From Actinomadura sp. WMMA1423 (lineage in GTDB: Bacteria; Actinomycetota; Actinomycetes; Streptosporangiales; Streptosporangiaceae), in contig NZ_CP041244.1 in assembly GCF_006547145.1 (NCBI RefSeq), positions 6,014,001-6,078,000 on the forward strand: a stretch of 64,000 nt of DNA, given 5' to 3'. Positions 52,945 through 60,993 of this stretch are shown one piece after another. A program made the translations under genes and the position numbers. The notes beneath the pieces are model-generated. The model was not told the origin of the DNA. It saw nothing but the letters and a program-made list of their open reading frames with translations, and searched no databases. Numbering within the stretch: the stretch's first letter is position 1; each line of letters begins with the position of its first letter.

Positions 52945-54615
52945 TCACGGTGTCCCTGGTGTCTGGGAAGTGGCGACTTCTGGCCCTTCGGAGTGCTTGA
53001 CGGACGGCTCCCCCGACACGGCCGGGCCCGGCGTGGCCGAATGCGCCTTCACGACCGCCTTGCGCTCCCGGTCGACGCGGGCGAGGAGTTTCGGCACGTC
53101 AGCGACGTCCAGCGCCTCGCCGACGACGCGCGCCTTCGCCTCGTAGGGGTAGGAGCCGGGGTTGTCGAGCGCGGCGCGCATCCAGTGCCGCCACAGTTTG
53201 CTCGTCACGGTGCAACGCAGAACCAGCGAACGGTTGGCCGGGACCGGCCCCGACCCGGTGCACGTCCCGAGCGGCTCGCCCTGGGACGAGATCGCCGCCC
53301 GCAGCGCCGCGCGCGCGCCGTCCGGAACCGACGCGGGCTCGGTGAGCGTGGCGGGCATGTTCACCGTGCATCCGCTGGTGTTCTGGTCGCAGTTGCTGAA
53401 GGTCAGCGTCCCCGGCGTGAAGCGCAGGCTTGGGTCGGCGGCTCCGCCGAGCCGGGCCACGCGCGGGCGCAGCTCGGCGAACAGCGTCGCCGGGGCCGCC
53501 ACGGGCGCGACGGTGAAGCGCGGCGCCGCCTGCCCGGCGGGCCGCACCGCCAGCAGCCGGTACGGGGAAGCCGTCGTGAGCACGTACTCCGCGTCGGACG
53601 TCTTCACCCTGAAGGCGCGGACGCCGTTCACGTCCTCCGTGGGGGGCCGCGCGGGGGCCTTCGCCAGCGCCTTGGCGATCGCCTTGGGCCCGAGGACGTC
53701 CGGGACGTCGAAGCCGGGCACCGAGTCGGGCGCCTTGGACCAGCGTCCCGCGTAGTACTCCGGATGCGCGACGCCGCTCGCGTAGGTCTGCCAGAACGCC
53801 GGCCCGGCCTTGAGGTAGGTGACGCCGCCGGCCGCGACGACCTCCGCCGTGAGCACGCCCCCGGTGAGCGTGCCGGTGGCCGCCCCCGCCGGCGTCACGC
53901 GCAGGCGCGCCTGGACGGGCTGCCCGCCGAGCGTCAGGGTGCCCTCGTAGCGCAGGCCCGCGCCGGAGGTGAGGTCGCGCCCAGCCGCGACCGTCCACGC
54001 GGGAGGCGGGGCCGACACGGTCGCCTTCGGCTTCGCCTTCGCGGAATCCTCGCCGCCGGTGAGCGCCACGGCCGCAGCCGTGCCGGCCACGACCACGACC
54101 GCCGCCGCTCCGGCGACGACCACCACGCGCCGTCCCCGAGGCTTGCGGGGCCGTCCCGGCGTGGGTGAGCCGGGCGGAACAGGGGCGCCGTGCTGGAACG
54201 CCGCGCCCGGAACGCCCGCGTCGGGCGGGAAGGCGCCACCCGCAGGGGGCGGAGGACCGAAGCCCGGGCCGGGCGGGGCAGAGGGCGCCGCCTCAGATTC
54301 GGACGTGGGGGAGGACGCCGCGCCGGACGGGACCAGAGGGACCACGCCGGGCGGGAGGAAGGAGGGCGTGCCGTGCGGGTCCGTGGGGGTCGCGCCCGGG
54401 TCCGAACCGGGGGGAGCCTCAGGGGCCGCGCCCGGGCCGGAGGGTGAGGCCGCGCCCGGTGGAGCCTCGCCGCCGGCGACGCGGACGTCTCCGGGGTGGG
54501 GCCCCGACGGGACGGGGGCGCCCTGGTGCGGACGGGAGGCGGCCGTCCCGGGATCGCCCGGGGACGGGGGTCGGGAAGAGGCCGTCGGTGACGGCTCGTC
54601 CTGTTCAGCGCTCAC
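52945..54615 (-). CDS. Pro-rich single-TM exported protein (paralogue A)
   Basis: A 556-residue protein: a ~205-residue Pro/Gly/Ser/Glu-rich cytoplasmic part, one transmembrane helix (VVVVAGAAAVVVVAGTAAAVALTGG), then an extracytoplasmic region. The first outside domain (GLRYEGTLTLGGQPVQARLRVTPAGAATGTLTGGVLTAEVVAAGGVTYLKAG) resembles the LprG/LppX lipid-binding fold; the last domain has the Cys pattern NCDQNTSGCTVN and LGTCTGSG / LRCTVTS. The same order is found in the neighbour at 54877-56157, so they are paralogues. I choose GTG 54615 (VSAEQDEPSP); the frame upstream looks non-coding. Function unknown. Confidence 0.72.
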   Translation of the reverse strand: MSAEQDEPSPTASSRPPSPGDPGTAASRPHQGAPVPSGPHPGDVRVAGGEAPPGAASPSGPGAAPEAPPGSDPGATPTDPHGTPSFLPPGVVPLVPSGAASSPTSESEAAPSAPPGPGFGPPPPAGGAFPPDAGVPGAAFQHGAPVPPGSPTPGRPRKPRGRRVVVVAGAAAVVVVAGTAAAVALTGGEDSAKAKPKATVSAPPPAWTVAAGRDLTSGAGLRYEGTLTLGGQPVQARLRVTPAGAATGTLTGGVLTAEVVAAGGVTYLKAGPAFWQTYASGVAHPEYYAGRWSKAPDSVPGFDVPDVLGPKAIAKALAKAPARPPTEDVNGVRAFRVKTSDAEYVLTTASPYRLLAVRPAGQAAPRFTVAPVAAPATLFAELRPRVARLGGAADPSLRFTPGTLTFSNCDQNTSGCTVNMPATLTEPASVPDGARAALRAAISSQGEPLGTCTGSGPVPANRSLVLRCTVTSKLWRHWMRAALDNPGSYPYEAKARVVGEALDVADVPKLLARVDRERKAVVKAHSATPGPAVSGEPSVKHSEGPEVATSQTPGTP

Positions 54616-54780
54616 TCGGGGCTCACTCTGCTCACTTCCGGGGCCCGGTTTCGGCCCGACCGTCAGACACAAAGCAAGGGGGTGCGAAAGCGTCCCCCGT
54701 TGGGCACCGGCGGGCTCGGGAACGTTCCGGGGGAGGAGGGCGGCCGCCGGGCCCTGGAGGGGCCGTCCACCCAAGAGCAT

Positions 54781-54836
54781 AAGGGTGCCCGGCGGCGCAT
54801 CCCCCCGGAACGGAAGGAGCGCCGCCGGGCACCCTT
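54781..54836 (-). terminator. 18-bp perfect hairpin after paralogue B
   Basis: Arms 54781-54798 and 54819-54836 are exact inverted repeats (AAGGGTGCCC ... GGGCACCCTT) around a 20-nt loop, 40 nt after the stop of the 54877-56157 gene. Very strong terminator candidate; it also isolates paralogue A. Confidence 0.75.
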
Positions 54837-54876
54837 GCGGTCGCGGCTCAGCGCGCGAGGCGCCTCACCTGCGGCG

Positions 54877-56157
54877 TCATTCGCTGTCGAGCCCGTTCTG
54901 CAGCGCGGACACCTCGGCGGAGGTGGCGCCGATCACCTTGTACTCGGCGTGCTTGTAGAAGGTGCCGCCGGTGGCCTTGGCCCAGCTCGTCCACGCGCTG
55001 CTGACGACCCGGCAGCTCGCCCACTGGGAGAGGGTGCTGTTGATCGTGATGCGGGTGGTGCAGTTGCCGAGGTCGCGGCCGGTCAGCGTGCCGGCGGTGA
55101 GCCGGAACCGGACGTCGATCGAGACGGGCTTCTCCGCGTCGAACGGCGGCCGGATCTTGGCCTCGACCGTGCAGCCGGAGTTGCCGTTGCAGCCGCCCTT
55201 CTTCCACTCGTCGACCGTCGGCCGGGCCGAGCCGAAGAAGGAGTCCTTCAGCTCGCCCATGTTCGTGCGCATGTCCGAGATGAGGGACGAGGCGTCGCTG
55301 GAGTCCTTCGGGGTGACGTCGACCGCGACCCGCGGCGTGGTCGCCTCGTAGCGCAGCAGCTTGGCGTCGTCCTCGTCGGTGATGTAGAGCGTGGAGGAGA
55401 ACGTGCTGAACTTGAGCGCCTTCTTGCCCATCCACGTCGTCTCGATGGGCTTGACCCTCGACAGCCGGGCGGAGCGGATCTTGCTCGCCAGCGCCGTCGG
55501 CGACAGCTGCTCCTTGAAGTCGAGGTCGAGCTCGTCGGCGCTCAGCCGGCCCCACTGCTCACCCGAGGTGAGGTAGTACGGGTCGTCGGTGGAGGAGATC
55601 TGGCGCGTCCAGTAGGACTTGTCGCCCTTCACGAACAGCTTGCCGTCGGCCGACAGCACGGTGACCTGGTCGCTGTTCCAGGTGACGGGCCCCATCGCGC
55701 GGCCGCCCTTGGTGACGTTGAGCTCGCCGCGCAGCGTCTCGCTGCCGCCGAACGTGCCCTTCAGCGAGACCGCGCGGGCGGAGTCCATGTCGGACGCGGC
55801 CGCGGTCAGCTTCTCCTCGGGGGACTTGCCGCCGCCCTTGGCCACCACGAAGACCACGATGGCGATGATCACCAGCAGGGCGACACCGCCGCCGACGAGG
55901 CCGATCACCAGGCCGCCGCCACCGCCGCGCCTCGGCGGCGGCATCGGGGGGCCCATCGGGGCGCCGGGGGGCGGGGGGAAGAAGGGGGGAGGGGTTCCGG
56001 GACCACCGAAACCGCCGGGCGGGGGAGGACCGCCAGGGCCGCCGGGCCCGCCGGGCCCGCCGGGACCGGGCCCGCCCGGGCCCGCTGGCGGCGGCGGAGG
56101 CGGCCAGGAGGCCCCACCCGGGGATTCCCAGCCCGGGGGAGGCGGGGGGTTGCTCAT
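54877..56157 (-). CDS. Pro-rich single-TM exported protein (paralogue B)
   Basis: A 426-residue protein with a Pro/Gly-repeat head (residues 1-80, GGPGGPGGP-type), a transmembrane helix (LVIGLVGGGVALLVIIAIVVFVVA), and an outside region of ~310 residues. The first outside domain (DMDSARAVSLKGTFGGSETLRGELNVTKGGRAMGPVTW ... LFVKGDKSYW) is LprG/LppX-like. The C-terminal domain has GGCNGNSGCTVEAKI, LGNCTTRI and WASCRVVS cysteines matching paralogue A. Start ATG 56157 (MSNPPPPPGW). Divergent from nuoA2 with 151 nt between. Possibly a cell-envelope lipid or polymer binding protein; unproven. Confidence 0.75.
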   Translation of the reverse strand: MSNPPPPPGWESPGGASWPPPPPPAGPGGPGPGGPGGPGGPGGPPPPGGFGGPGTPPPFFPPPPGAPMGPPMPPPRRGGGGGLVIGLVGGGVALLVIIAIVVFVVAKGGGKSPEEKLTAAASDMDSARAVSLKGTFGGSETLRGELNVTKGGRAMGPVTWNSDQVTVLSADGKLFVKGDKSYWTRQISSTDDPYYLTSGEQWGRLSADELDLDFKEQLSPTALASKIRSARLSRVKPIETTWMGKKALKFSTFSSTLYITDEDDAKLLRYEATTPRVAVDVTPKDSSDASSLISDMRTNMGELKDSFFGSARPTVDEWKKGGCNGNSGCTVEAKIRPPFDAEKPVSIDVRFRLTAGTLTGRDLGNCTTRITINSTLSQWASCRVVSSAWTSWAKATGGTFYKHAEYKVIGATSAEVSALQNGLDSE

Positions 56158-56247
56158 CCGGTCACGTCCTTCCAGGTCATACCGACCCATGCGAACCTAG
56201 TGTGCAGCAAGACCATGACATTGTGATCCCCCGCGGTGGAGGTACGA

Positions 56248-56291
56248 CGTCACATATCTCGATGCTGCTGCGCGAGATACTGGATGTGACG
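56248..56291 (+). promoter_or_regulatory. Interrupted dyad in the nuoA2 leader
   Basis: CGTCACAT and ATGTGACG form the outer arms; TATCTCG (56255-56261) and CGAGATA (56273-56279) form the inner arms around an 11-nt loop, with a 4-5 nt bulge on the right. The structure ends 4 nt before the GGGAGGAGG ribosome site. Confidence 0.5.
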
Positions 56292-56308
56292 CATGGGAGG
56301 AGGATCTG

Positions 56309-56680
56309 GTGCATAACTATTTCGACACATATGTCGTCGTGGTCGCGTTGCTCCTCGTGGGCGCCGGGATCGTCGGGGGAGCGCTCGCGGCGAACCGGCT
56401 TCTGCGCCCCCATCGTCCCACGGTCGAGAAGCTGACCACGTACGAGTGCGGTGTCGACCCCGTCGGGGAGGGCTGGGCCCACTCCTACGTTCGCTACTAC
56501 GTCTTCGCTTACCTGTACGTCGTGTTCGCCGTCGACGCGGTCTTCCTGTTCCCCTGGGCGACCGTCTTCTCGGCTCCCGGCTACGGCGCGACGACGCTCG
56601 GCGAGATGTTCGTCTTCCTGGCGTTCCTCGCCACGGGCCTGGCATACGCGGGCAAGAAGGGCGTCCTGTCCTGGGTCTGA
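56309..56680 (+). CDS. nuoA2: NADH-quinone oxidoreductase subunit A, second locus
   Basis: A 123-residue, three-helix NuoA. It keeps TTYECGVDPVGEGWAHSYVRYYVFAYLYVVFAVDAVFLFPWA, including Glu/Asp positions of the family. It differs clearly from NuoA at 6638, so it is an old paralogue rather than a recent copy. The GTG start has a very strong ribosome site (GGGAGGAGG). First gene of an incomplete second nuo set; nuoB2 begins 26 nt after its stop. Confidence 0.93.
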   Translation: MHNYFDTYVVVVALLLVGAGIVGGALAANRLLRPHRPTVEKLTTYECGVDPVGEGWAHSYVRYYVFAYLYVVFAVDAVFLFPWATVFSAPGYGATTLGEMFVFLAFLATGLAYAGKKGVLSWV

Positions 56681-56706
56681 CCGCCGGGCGCTGTAACAAT
56701 GGCGGT

Positions 56707-57954
56707 GTGGGCACCATCGATCTACCCCCGCCGAGCGTCGGGCCGCTGTCGCGGCTCGCGCCCAAGCCGATCAGGTTCGTGCTCAACTGGGGCCGCCGCT
56801 ACTCGCTCTGGGTCTTCAACTTCGGGCTGGCCTGCTGCGCCATCGAGTTCATCGCGACGTCGATGAGCCGGCACGACTTCATCCGGCTCGGCGTCATCCC
56901 GTTCGCCCCCGGTCCGCGGCAGGCCGACCTGATGGTCGTCTCCGGGACCGTCAGCGACAAGATGGCCCCGGCCGTGCGCCGCCTCTACGAGCAGATGCCC
57001 GAACCCAAGTACGTCATCTCCTTCGGCGCCTGCTCCAACTGCGGCGGCCCGTACTGGGACTCCTACTGCGTGACCAAGGGCGTCGACCAGATCATCCCCG
57101 TGGACGTCTACGTGCCCGGCTGCCCGCCCCGCCCGGAGGCGCTGCTGCACGGCATCGTCCACCTCCAGGAGAAGATCGCGGCCGAGTCGCTCGGCGACCG
57201 CTACGGCGGGGAGGGCGCCGGCCGCGAGCCCGTCGCGCCGCCGCCCGCGCCGCGCCCGTTCACGGCGACCGTCCTGCGCCGCCCGCTCCAGCCGCCGCCT
57301 CCGCCCGACCAGGACGAGACCTTCGAGCACTGGAGCGGCCCTGCCGAGGACGACGGGCGGGACGACGAGGCGGCGGGGGACATGGCCGCGGAGGCCGCAG
57401 CCGCGGAGGCCGCAGCCGTGGAACACGAGGCCGCGGAGAACGAGACGCTGCCCGTCCCGCATCTGGGGGAGGCCGAAGTTCCGGCCGGGCCCGGAGGGGA
57501 GGCGCCCCCCGCCCGGCCGACCGACGTGACGGTGCCGGTCCGGCCTCTGGGCGAGGCCGAGACCCCCGCGGAACCCGAGCCGGAGGCGGAACCCGTCCGG
57601 GCGACCGACACGACCCAGCCGGTCCGGCATCTCGGTGAGGCCGGGTCCGTGGCGGAGCACGAACCGGGGGCCCCGCCCGTCGAACCGACCGACGTCACGC
57701 AGCCCGTCCGGCCCGTCGGCGGAACCCGGTCCGAGCCGGAGGCGCCGCCCGTCCTGCCGACGGACACGACCCAGCCCGTCCACATGATCGAGAACGAGCC
57801 CCTCGCCGCGCCGGTTCCGCCGGCCGGCGACGAGGGTGCGGCCGAAGACCGGCGCGCGGCGCGGGACGAGGGCGTGAACCCCGAGCACGATCCGTCGATC
57901 ATCCCCGGGCTGGTCGACGACGAGCACGACGACCAGATCGGACGCGACCGATGA
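56707..57954 (+). CDS. nuoB2: NADH-quinone oxidoreductase subunit B with a long acidic repeat tail
   Basis: A 415-residue NuoB. The core (residues 1-165) keeps all N2 ligands: C43-C44 (GLACCAIEF), C109 (FGACSNCGG), C139 (VPGCPPRPE). Residues 166-415 are an extension absent from ordinary NuoB (~160-180 aa): Pro-rich, then Ala/Glu-rich, then five units of about 28 residues with the pattern TDTTQPVRHLGEA...EPxAxPV starting near 244, 272, 300, 328 and 352, and an acidic end (EHDPSIIPGLVDDEHDDQIGRDR). GTG start at 56707 without a good ribosome site; ATGA overlap with nuoC2. The tail may bind a partner protein in place of the missing modules. Confidence 0.9.
   Translation: MGTIDLPPPSVGPLSRLAPKPIRFVLNWGRRYSLWVFNFGLACCAIEFIATSMSRHDFIRLGVIPFAPGPRQADLMVVSGTVSDKMAPAVRRLYEQMPEPKYVISFGACSNCGGPYWDSYCVTKGVDQIIPVDVYVPGCPPRPEALLHGIVHLQEKIAAESLGDRYGGEGAGREPVAPPPAPRPFTATVLRRPLQPPPPPDQDETFEHWSGPAEDDGRDDEAAGDMAAEAAAAEAAAVEHEAAENETLPVPHLGEAEVPAGPGGEAPPARPTDVTVPVRPLGEAETPAEPEPEAEPVRATDTTQPVRHLGEAGSVAEHEPGAPPVEPTDVTQPVRPVGGTRSEPEAPPVLPTDTTQPVHMIENEPLAAPVPPAGDEGAAEDRRAARDEGVNPEHDPSIIPGLVDDEHDDQIGRDR
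57436..57800 (+). repeat. 84-nt-period repeats coding for the NuoB2 tail
   Basis: Five degenerate units (28 codons each, the last interval 24), each with ACCGACnnGACCnAGCCnGTC-like coding. The divergence between units shows an old, maintained repeat. Confidence 0.7.
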
Positions 57955-58517
57955 GCCCCGAATCCCTCGCGGCGGAGCTCACGGACGCCTGGAGGGCCCG
58001 CTTCGGCGACGAGATCAGCGCGGAGGGGACGCACGGCGGCCTGGCCGTCGGGGTGCCGCCCGAGCACTGGATCGACGCGCTCACCTTCGCGCGCGACGAG
58101 CTGGACTGCGGCTTCTTCGACTGGCTGACCGGCGTCGACGAGGTGGACGAGGGCTTCGCGGTCGTCGTCCACGTGTACTCGCTTGAGCGCCGCCACCATC
58201 TGCTGATCCGCACCCGCGTCACGAAGCGGGCACCCGTGCTGGCGACGGCGACGGGCGTCTACCGGGGCGCCGCCTGGCACGAGCGGGAGACGGCGGAGAT
58301 GTTCGGCATCCTGTTCGAGGGCCACCCGAACCTCGTCCCGCTGCTGCTGCCGGACGGCTTCGAGGGCCACCCGCTGCGCAAGGACTTCGTGCTCGCCGCC
58401 CGCGTCGCCAAGCCGTGGCCCGGCGCCAAGGAACCGGGCGAGTCGGGGCACGGCGCGCCGAGCCGCCGCCGCGTCCGCCCGCCGGGCGTCCCGGAGGGCT
58501 GGGGGCCCCATGCTTGA
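57951..58517 (+). CDS. nuoC2: NADH-quinone oxidoreductase subunit C, second locus
   Basis: A 188-residue NuoC (30-kDa type) with WHERETAEMFGILFEGHPNLVPLLLPDGFEGHPLRKDF. Shorter than NuoC at 7546 because it lacks the polar N-terminal extension; it has its own basic Pro-rich tail (PGESGHGAPSRRRVRPPGVPEG). No NuoD domain is fused and no nuoD follows: nuoH2 starts inside the last 8 nt of this gene. Confidence 0.9.
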   Translation: MSPESLAAELTDAWRARFGDEISAEGTHGGLAVGVPPEHWIDALTFARDELDCGFFDWLTGVDEVDEGFAVVVHVYSLERRHHLLIRTRVTKRAPVLATATGVYRGAAWHERETAEMFGILFEGHPNLVPLLLPDGFEGHPLRKDFVLAARVAKPWPGAKEPGESGHGAPSRRRVRPPGVPEGWGPHA

Positions 58518-59463
58518 GGTCGTGGTCAAGCTGGTGCTGGTCGCGGGCGCGTTCGCGGTGCTCCCGCTGCTGGTGGGGCAGGCCGAGCACAAGGTGATGG
58601 CGCACATGCAGGGCCGCCTCGGCCCCATGTACGCGGGCGGCTTCCACGGCTGGGCGCAGCTCGTCGCCGACGGCGTCAAGTTCGCGCAGAAGGAGGACGT
58701 GGTCCCCCGCGACGCCGACCGGTGGGTGTTCAAGCTGGCGCCGGGCGTCGCGATCGTGCCGTACCTGCTGGTGCTGCTCGTGATCCCGGTCGGGCCGGGC
58801 GGGCAGGTCGCGCTCGACCTCGGCCCCGGGGTGTTCTTCGCGCTGGCGGTGATGGGCGTCGGCGTGATCGGCGCGATCATGGCCGGCTGGGCGAGCGCGA
58901 ACAAGTACTCGCTGCTCGGCGGGATGCGGGTCGCCGCACAGCTGATGTCCTACGAGCTGCCGATGGTGTTCGCGGCCTCGTCGGTGGCGATGGCCGCGGG
59001 GACGCTGTCGCTGCAGGGCGTCGTGCAGGAGTGGCACTGGTGGTGGTTGCCGTGGCAGGCGGTCGGCGGCGTGGTGTTCTTCGTCGCGGGCCTGGCGGAG
59101 CTTCGCCGCCCGCCGTTCGACATGCCGGTGGCCGACTCGGAGATCATCTTCGGCCCGTACACGGAGTACGGCGGGCTGCGGTTCGCGCTGTTCATCCTGG
59201 CCGAGTACGCAGGGATCGTCGTGCTGTGCGCGCTGACGACCGTCCTGTTCCTGGGCGGCTGGAAGGGCCCGTTCCTGAACACCGAGCTGGGCTGGCTCTG
59301 GACGCTGCTGAAGATCGGCGTGCTGGCGTTCTGCGTGATCTGGCTGCGGGTCAGCTACCCGCGCATGCGCGAGGACCAGCTGCAGAAGCTCGCCTGGGCG
59401 TGGCTCGTCCCGCTGTCGCTCGCCCAGCTCGCGCTGACCGGCGTCCTCAAGGTCGCCCTCTGA
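58510..59463 (+). CDS. nuoH2: NADH-quinone oxidoreductase subunit H, second locus
   Basis: A 317-residue, eight-helix NuoH. Conserved blocks: AEHKVMAHMQGRLGPMYAGGFHGWAQLVADGVKFAQKEDVVP and the acidic loop ELRRPPFDMPVADSEIIFGPYTEYGG. Length is that of the plain family core. It follows nuoC2 directly, where D, E, F and G would lie in a full operon. An antisense gene (59503-60333) separates it from nuoI2. Confidence 0.93.
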   Translation: MLEVVVKLVLVAGAFAVLPLLVGQAEHKVMAHMQGRLGPMYAGGFHGWAQLVADGVKFAQKEDVVPRDADRWVFKLAPGVAIVPYLLVLLVIPVGPGGQVALDLGPGVFFALAVMGVGVIGAIMAGWASANKYSLLGGMRVAAQLMSYELPMVFAASSVAMAAGTLSLQGVVQEWHWWWLPWQAVGGVVFFVAGLAELRRPPFDMPVADSEIIFGPYTEYGGLRFALFILAEYAGIVVLCALTTVLFLGGWKGPFLNTELGWLWTLLKIGVLAFCVIWLRVSYPRMREDQLQKLAWAWLVPLSLAQLALTGVLKVAL

Positions 59464-59502
59464 GCGCCGCCGCCCGCCCCGGCGCCGCCTGACGAGCCGG
59501 TG

Positions 59503-60333
59503 TCACCTGAGGAAGATCGTGAAGTCGGCCATCATCGGCAGGACGTCCGGCGGGATGTCGGCGTCGACGGCCATCTCCTCGACCGAGACGAAACCGCCCG
59601 TCTCCTCGCGGCGCCGCACGATCCGGTCGGCGACCTCCGGGGTCATGCCGGGCAGCGCCTCGATGATCTCGCGGGGCGCGTGGTTGACGTCCACGAGCCC
59701 GCCGTCGTCGTAGGTGCGCGGCACGTCCGGGCGGCCGATGCGCAGCTCGCGGGCGAGGGCCGGGTCCCCGGCGGCGAGGTCCCGGGCCTCGTCCCGCAGC
59801 CTCCGGCGGTACTTGGCGACCTCGATCGCGTGCGCGTTGAGCGCGTGATGGGGGACCTCGCGGGGGAAGACGGACGACCGGACGGCGAGCGCGTGCCCCG
59901 TCCCGACGACCCAGAGCAGCATCGCCAGGAGCAGGCCGTAGCCCATGAGGAACAGGTCGTCGGACTGGAACAGCGTCAGCGCGCCGGCCGACCCTGCGCC
60001 GTAGCCGACCGCGGTGGCCCCGAGCCCCGCCGACCGCCGCCGGACGGCCGCGTACAGGAACGAGACCGGCGTCCCGAAGCCGAGAGTGATGAAGGGCACG
60101 CCGGCCCACAGGAAGCCGCGGGGCGCTTCGGGGGGCGGCACCGGGACCGGCGGCGGCTGGGGCGGCTGCGGGAGCACGGGCGGGCCCGGGTACGGAGGGC
60201 GCCAGCCGGGCTCGGCGCGCGGCCGTCGCGGAGGTCGCGGGGTGCGGGGATGCGCAGGCCGGGTGCGGTCGGCGGCCGAGTGGGGCCGGTGACCGGGCTC
60301 CGGATCGTACGGGCGGTCCGCGTGATGACCCAC
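59503..60333 (-). CDS. Helix-hairpin-helix (ComEA-like) membrane protein
   Basis: A 276-residue protein: a Pro/Arg-rich start (residues 1-70), about three hydrophobic segments (GFLWAGVPFITLGFG, AGALTLFQSDDLFLMGYGLLLAMLLWVVG), then a helical linker and a C-terminal HhH pair (VDVNHAPREIIEALPGMTPEVADRIVRRREETGGFVSVEEM). Such domains bind DNA in ComEA or act as protein-interaction modules. It sits antisense between nuoH2 and nuoI2, splitting the second nuo locus. GTG start with GGGGAGGG four nt upstream. Role unknown; a link to complex I is not evident. Confidence 0.75.
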   Translation of the reverse strand: MGHHADRPYDPEPGHRPHSAADRTRPAHPRTPRPPRRPRAEPGWRPPYPGPPVLPQPPQPPPVPVPPPEAPRGFLWAGVPFITLGFGTPVSFLYAAVRRRSAGLGATAVGYGAGSAGALTLFQSDDLFLMGYGLLLAMLLWVVGTGHALAVRSSVFPREVPHHALNAHAIEVAKYRRRLRDEARDLAAGDPALARELRIGRPDVPRTYDDGGLVDVNHAPREIIEALPGMTPEVADRIVRRREETGGFVSVEEMAVDADIPPDVLPMMADFTIFLR

Positions 60334-60435
60334 ATGCCCTCCCCGGCCGCAAGCCTGGTCCCTAGCACACGACCTATACCTCCTAGGACGAACGCCGAAC
60401 CCGCCGCGTTCCCCCCGCGCCGATCGTGCGCAATC

Positions 60436-60993
60436 ATGGGGCGCGTGGGACGGCTACCAGGAGGCGGGCTGGCCAAGGGGCTGGCGGTCACGCTGCGGAC
60501 GATGACGCGGCGGTCGATCACGCGCCAGTACCCCGAAGTGCAACCGGACCTGCCGCCGCGCGGCAGGGGCGTCATCGCGCTGTTCGAGGAGAACTGCACG
60601 GTGTGCATGCTGTGCGCCCGCGAGTGCCCCGACTGGTGCATCTACATCGATTCGCACAAGGAGACGCTCCCGGCCGAAGGCGGCGGACGCCCCCGGACCC
60701 GCAACGTCCTCGACCGCTTCGCGATCGACTTCGCGCTGTGCATGTACTGCGGGATCTGCATCGAGGTGTGCCCGTTCGACGCGCTGTTCTGGTCGCCGGA
60801 GTTCGAGTACGCCGAGTACGACATCGCCGAGCTGACGCACGAGAAGGAGCGCCTGCGGGAGTGGATGTGGACCGTCCCGCCGCCGCAGGCCCACGACCCG
60901 TCCGCCGAGCCGCCGAAGGAGGTGGCCGCGGCCGAGAAGGCCGCCGCGCGCGCCGCCCGCCGGCCCCCCTCGGCGCCGGGGGAGCGCGGATGA
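60436..60993 (+). CDS. nuoI2: NADH-quinone oxidoreductase subunit I, second locus
   Basis: A 185-residue 2x[4Fe-4S] subunit: CTVCMLCARECP and CMYCGICIEVCP, with WCIYIDSHKE and YDIAELTHEKERLREWMW typical of this type. An amphipathic N-terminal helix (LPGGGLAKGLAVTLRTMTRRS) should contact the membrane. I start at ATG 60436, where similarity begins; a separate promoter is required because the HhH gene lies between it and nuoH2. Ala/Glu-rich tail. ATGA overlap with nuoJ2. Confidence 0.92.
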   Translation: MGRVGRLPGGGLAKGLAVTLRTMTRRSITRQYPEVQPDLPPRGRGVIALFEENCTVCMLCARECPDWCIYIDSHKETLPAEGGGRPRTRNVLDRFAIDFALCMYCGICIEVCPFDALFWSPEFEYAEYDIAELTHEKERLREWMWTVPPPQAHDPSAEPPKEVAAAEKAAARAARRPPSAPGERG

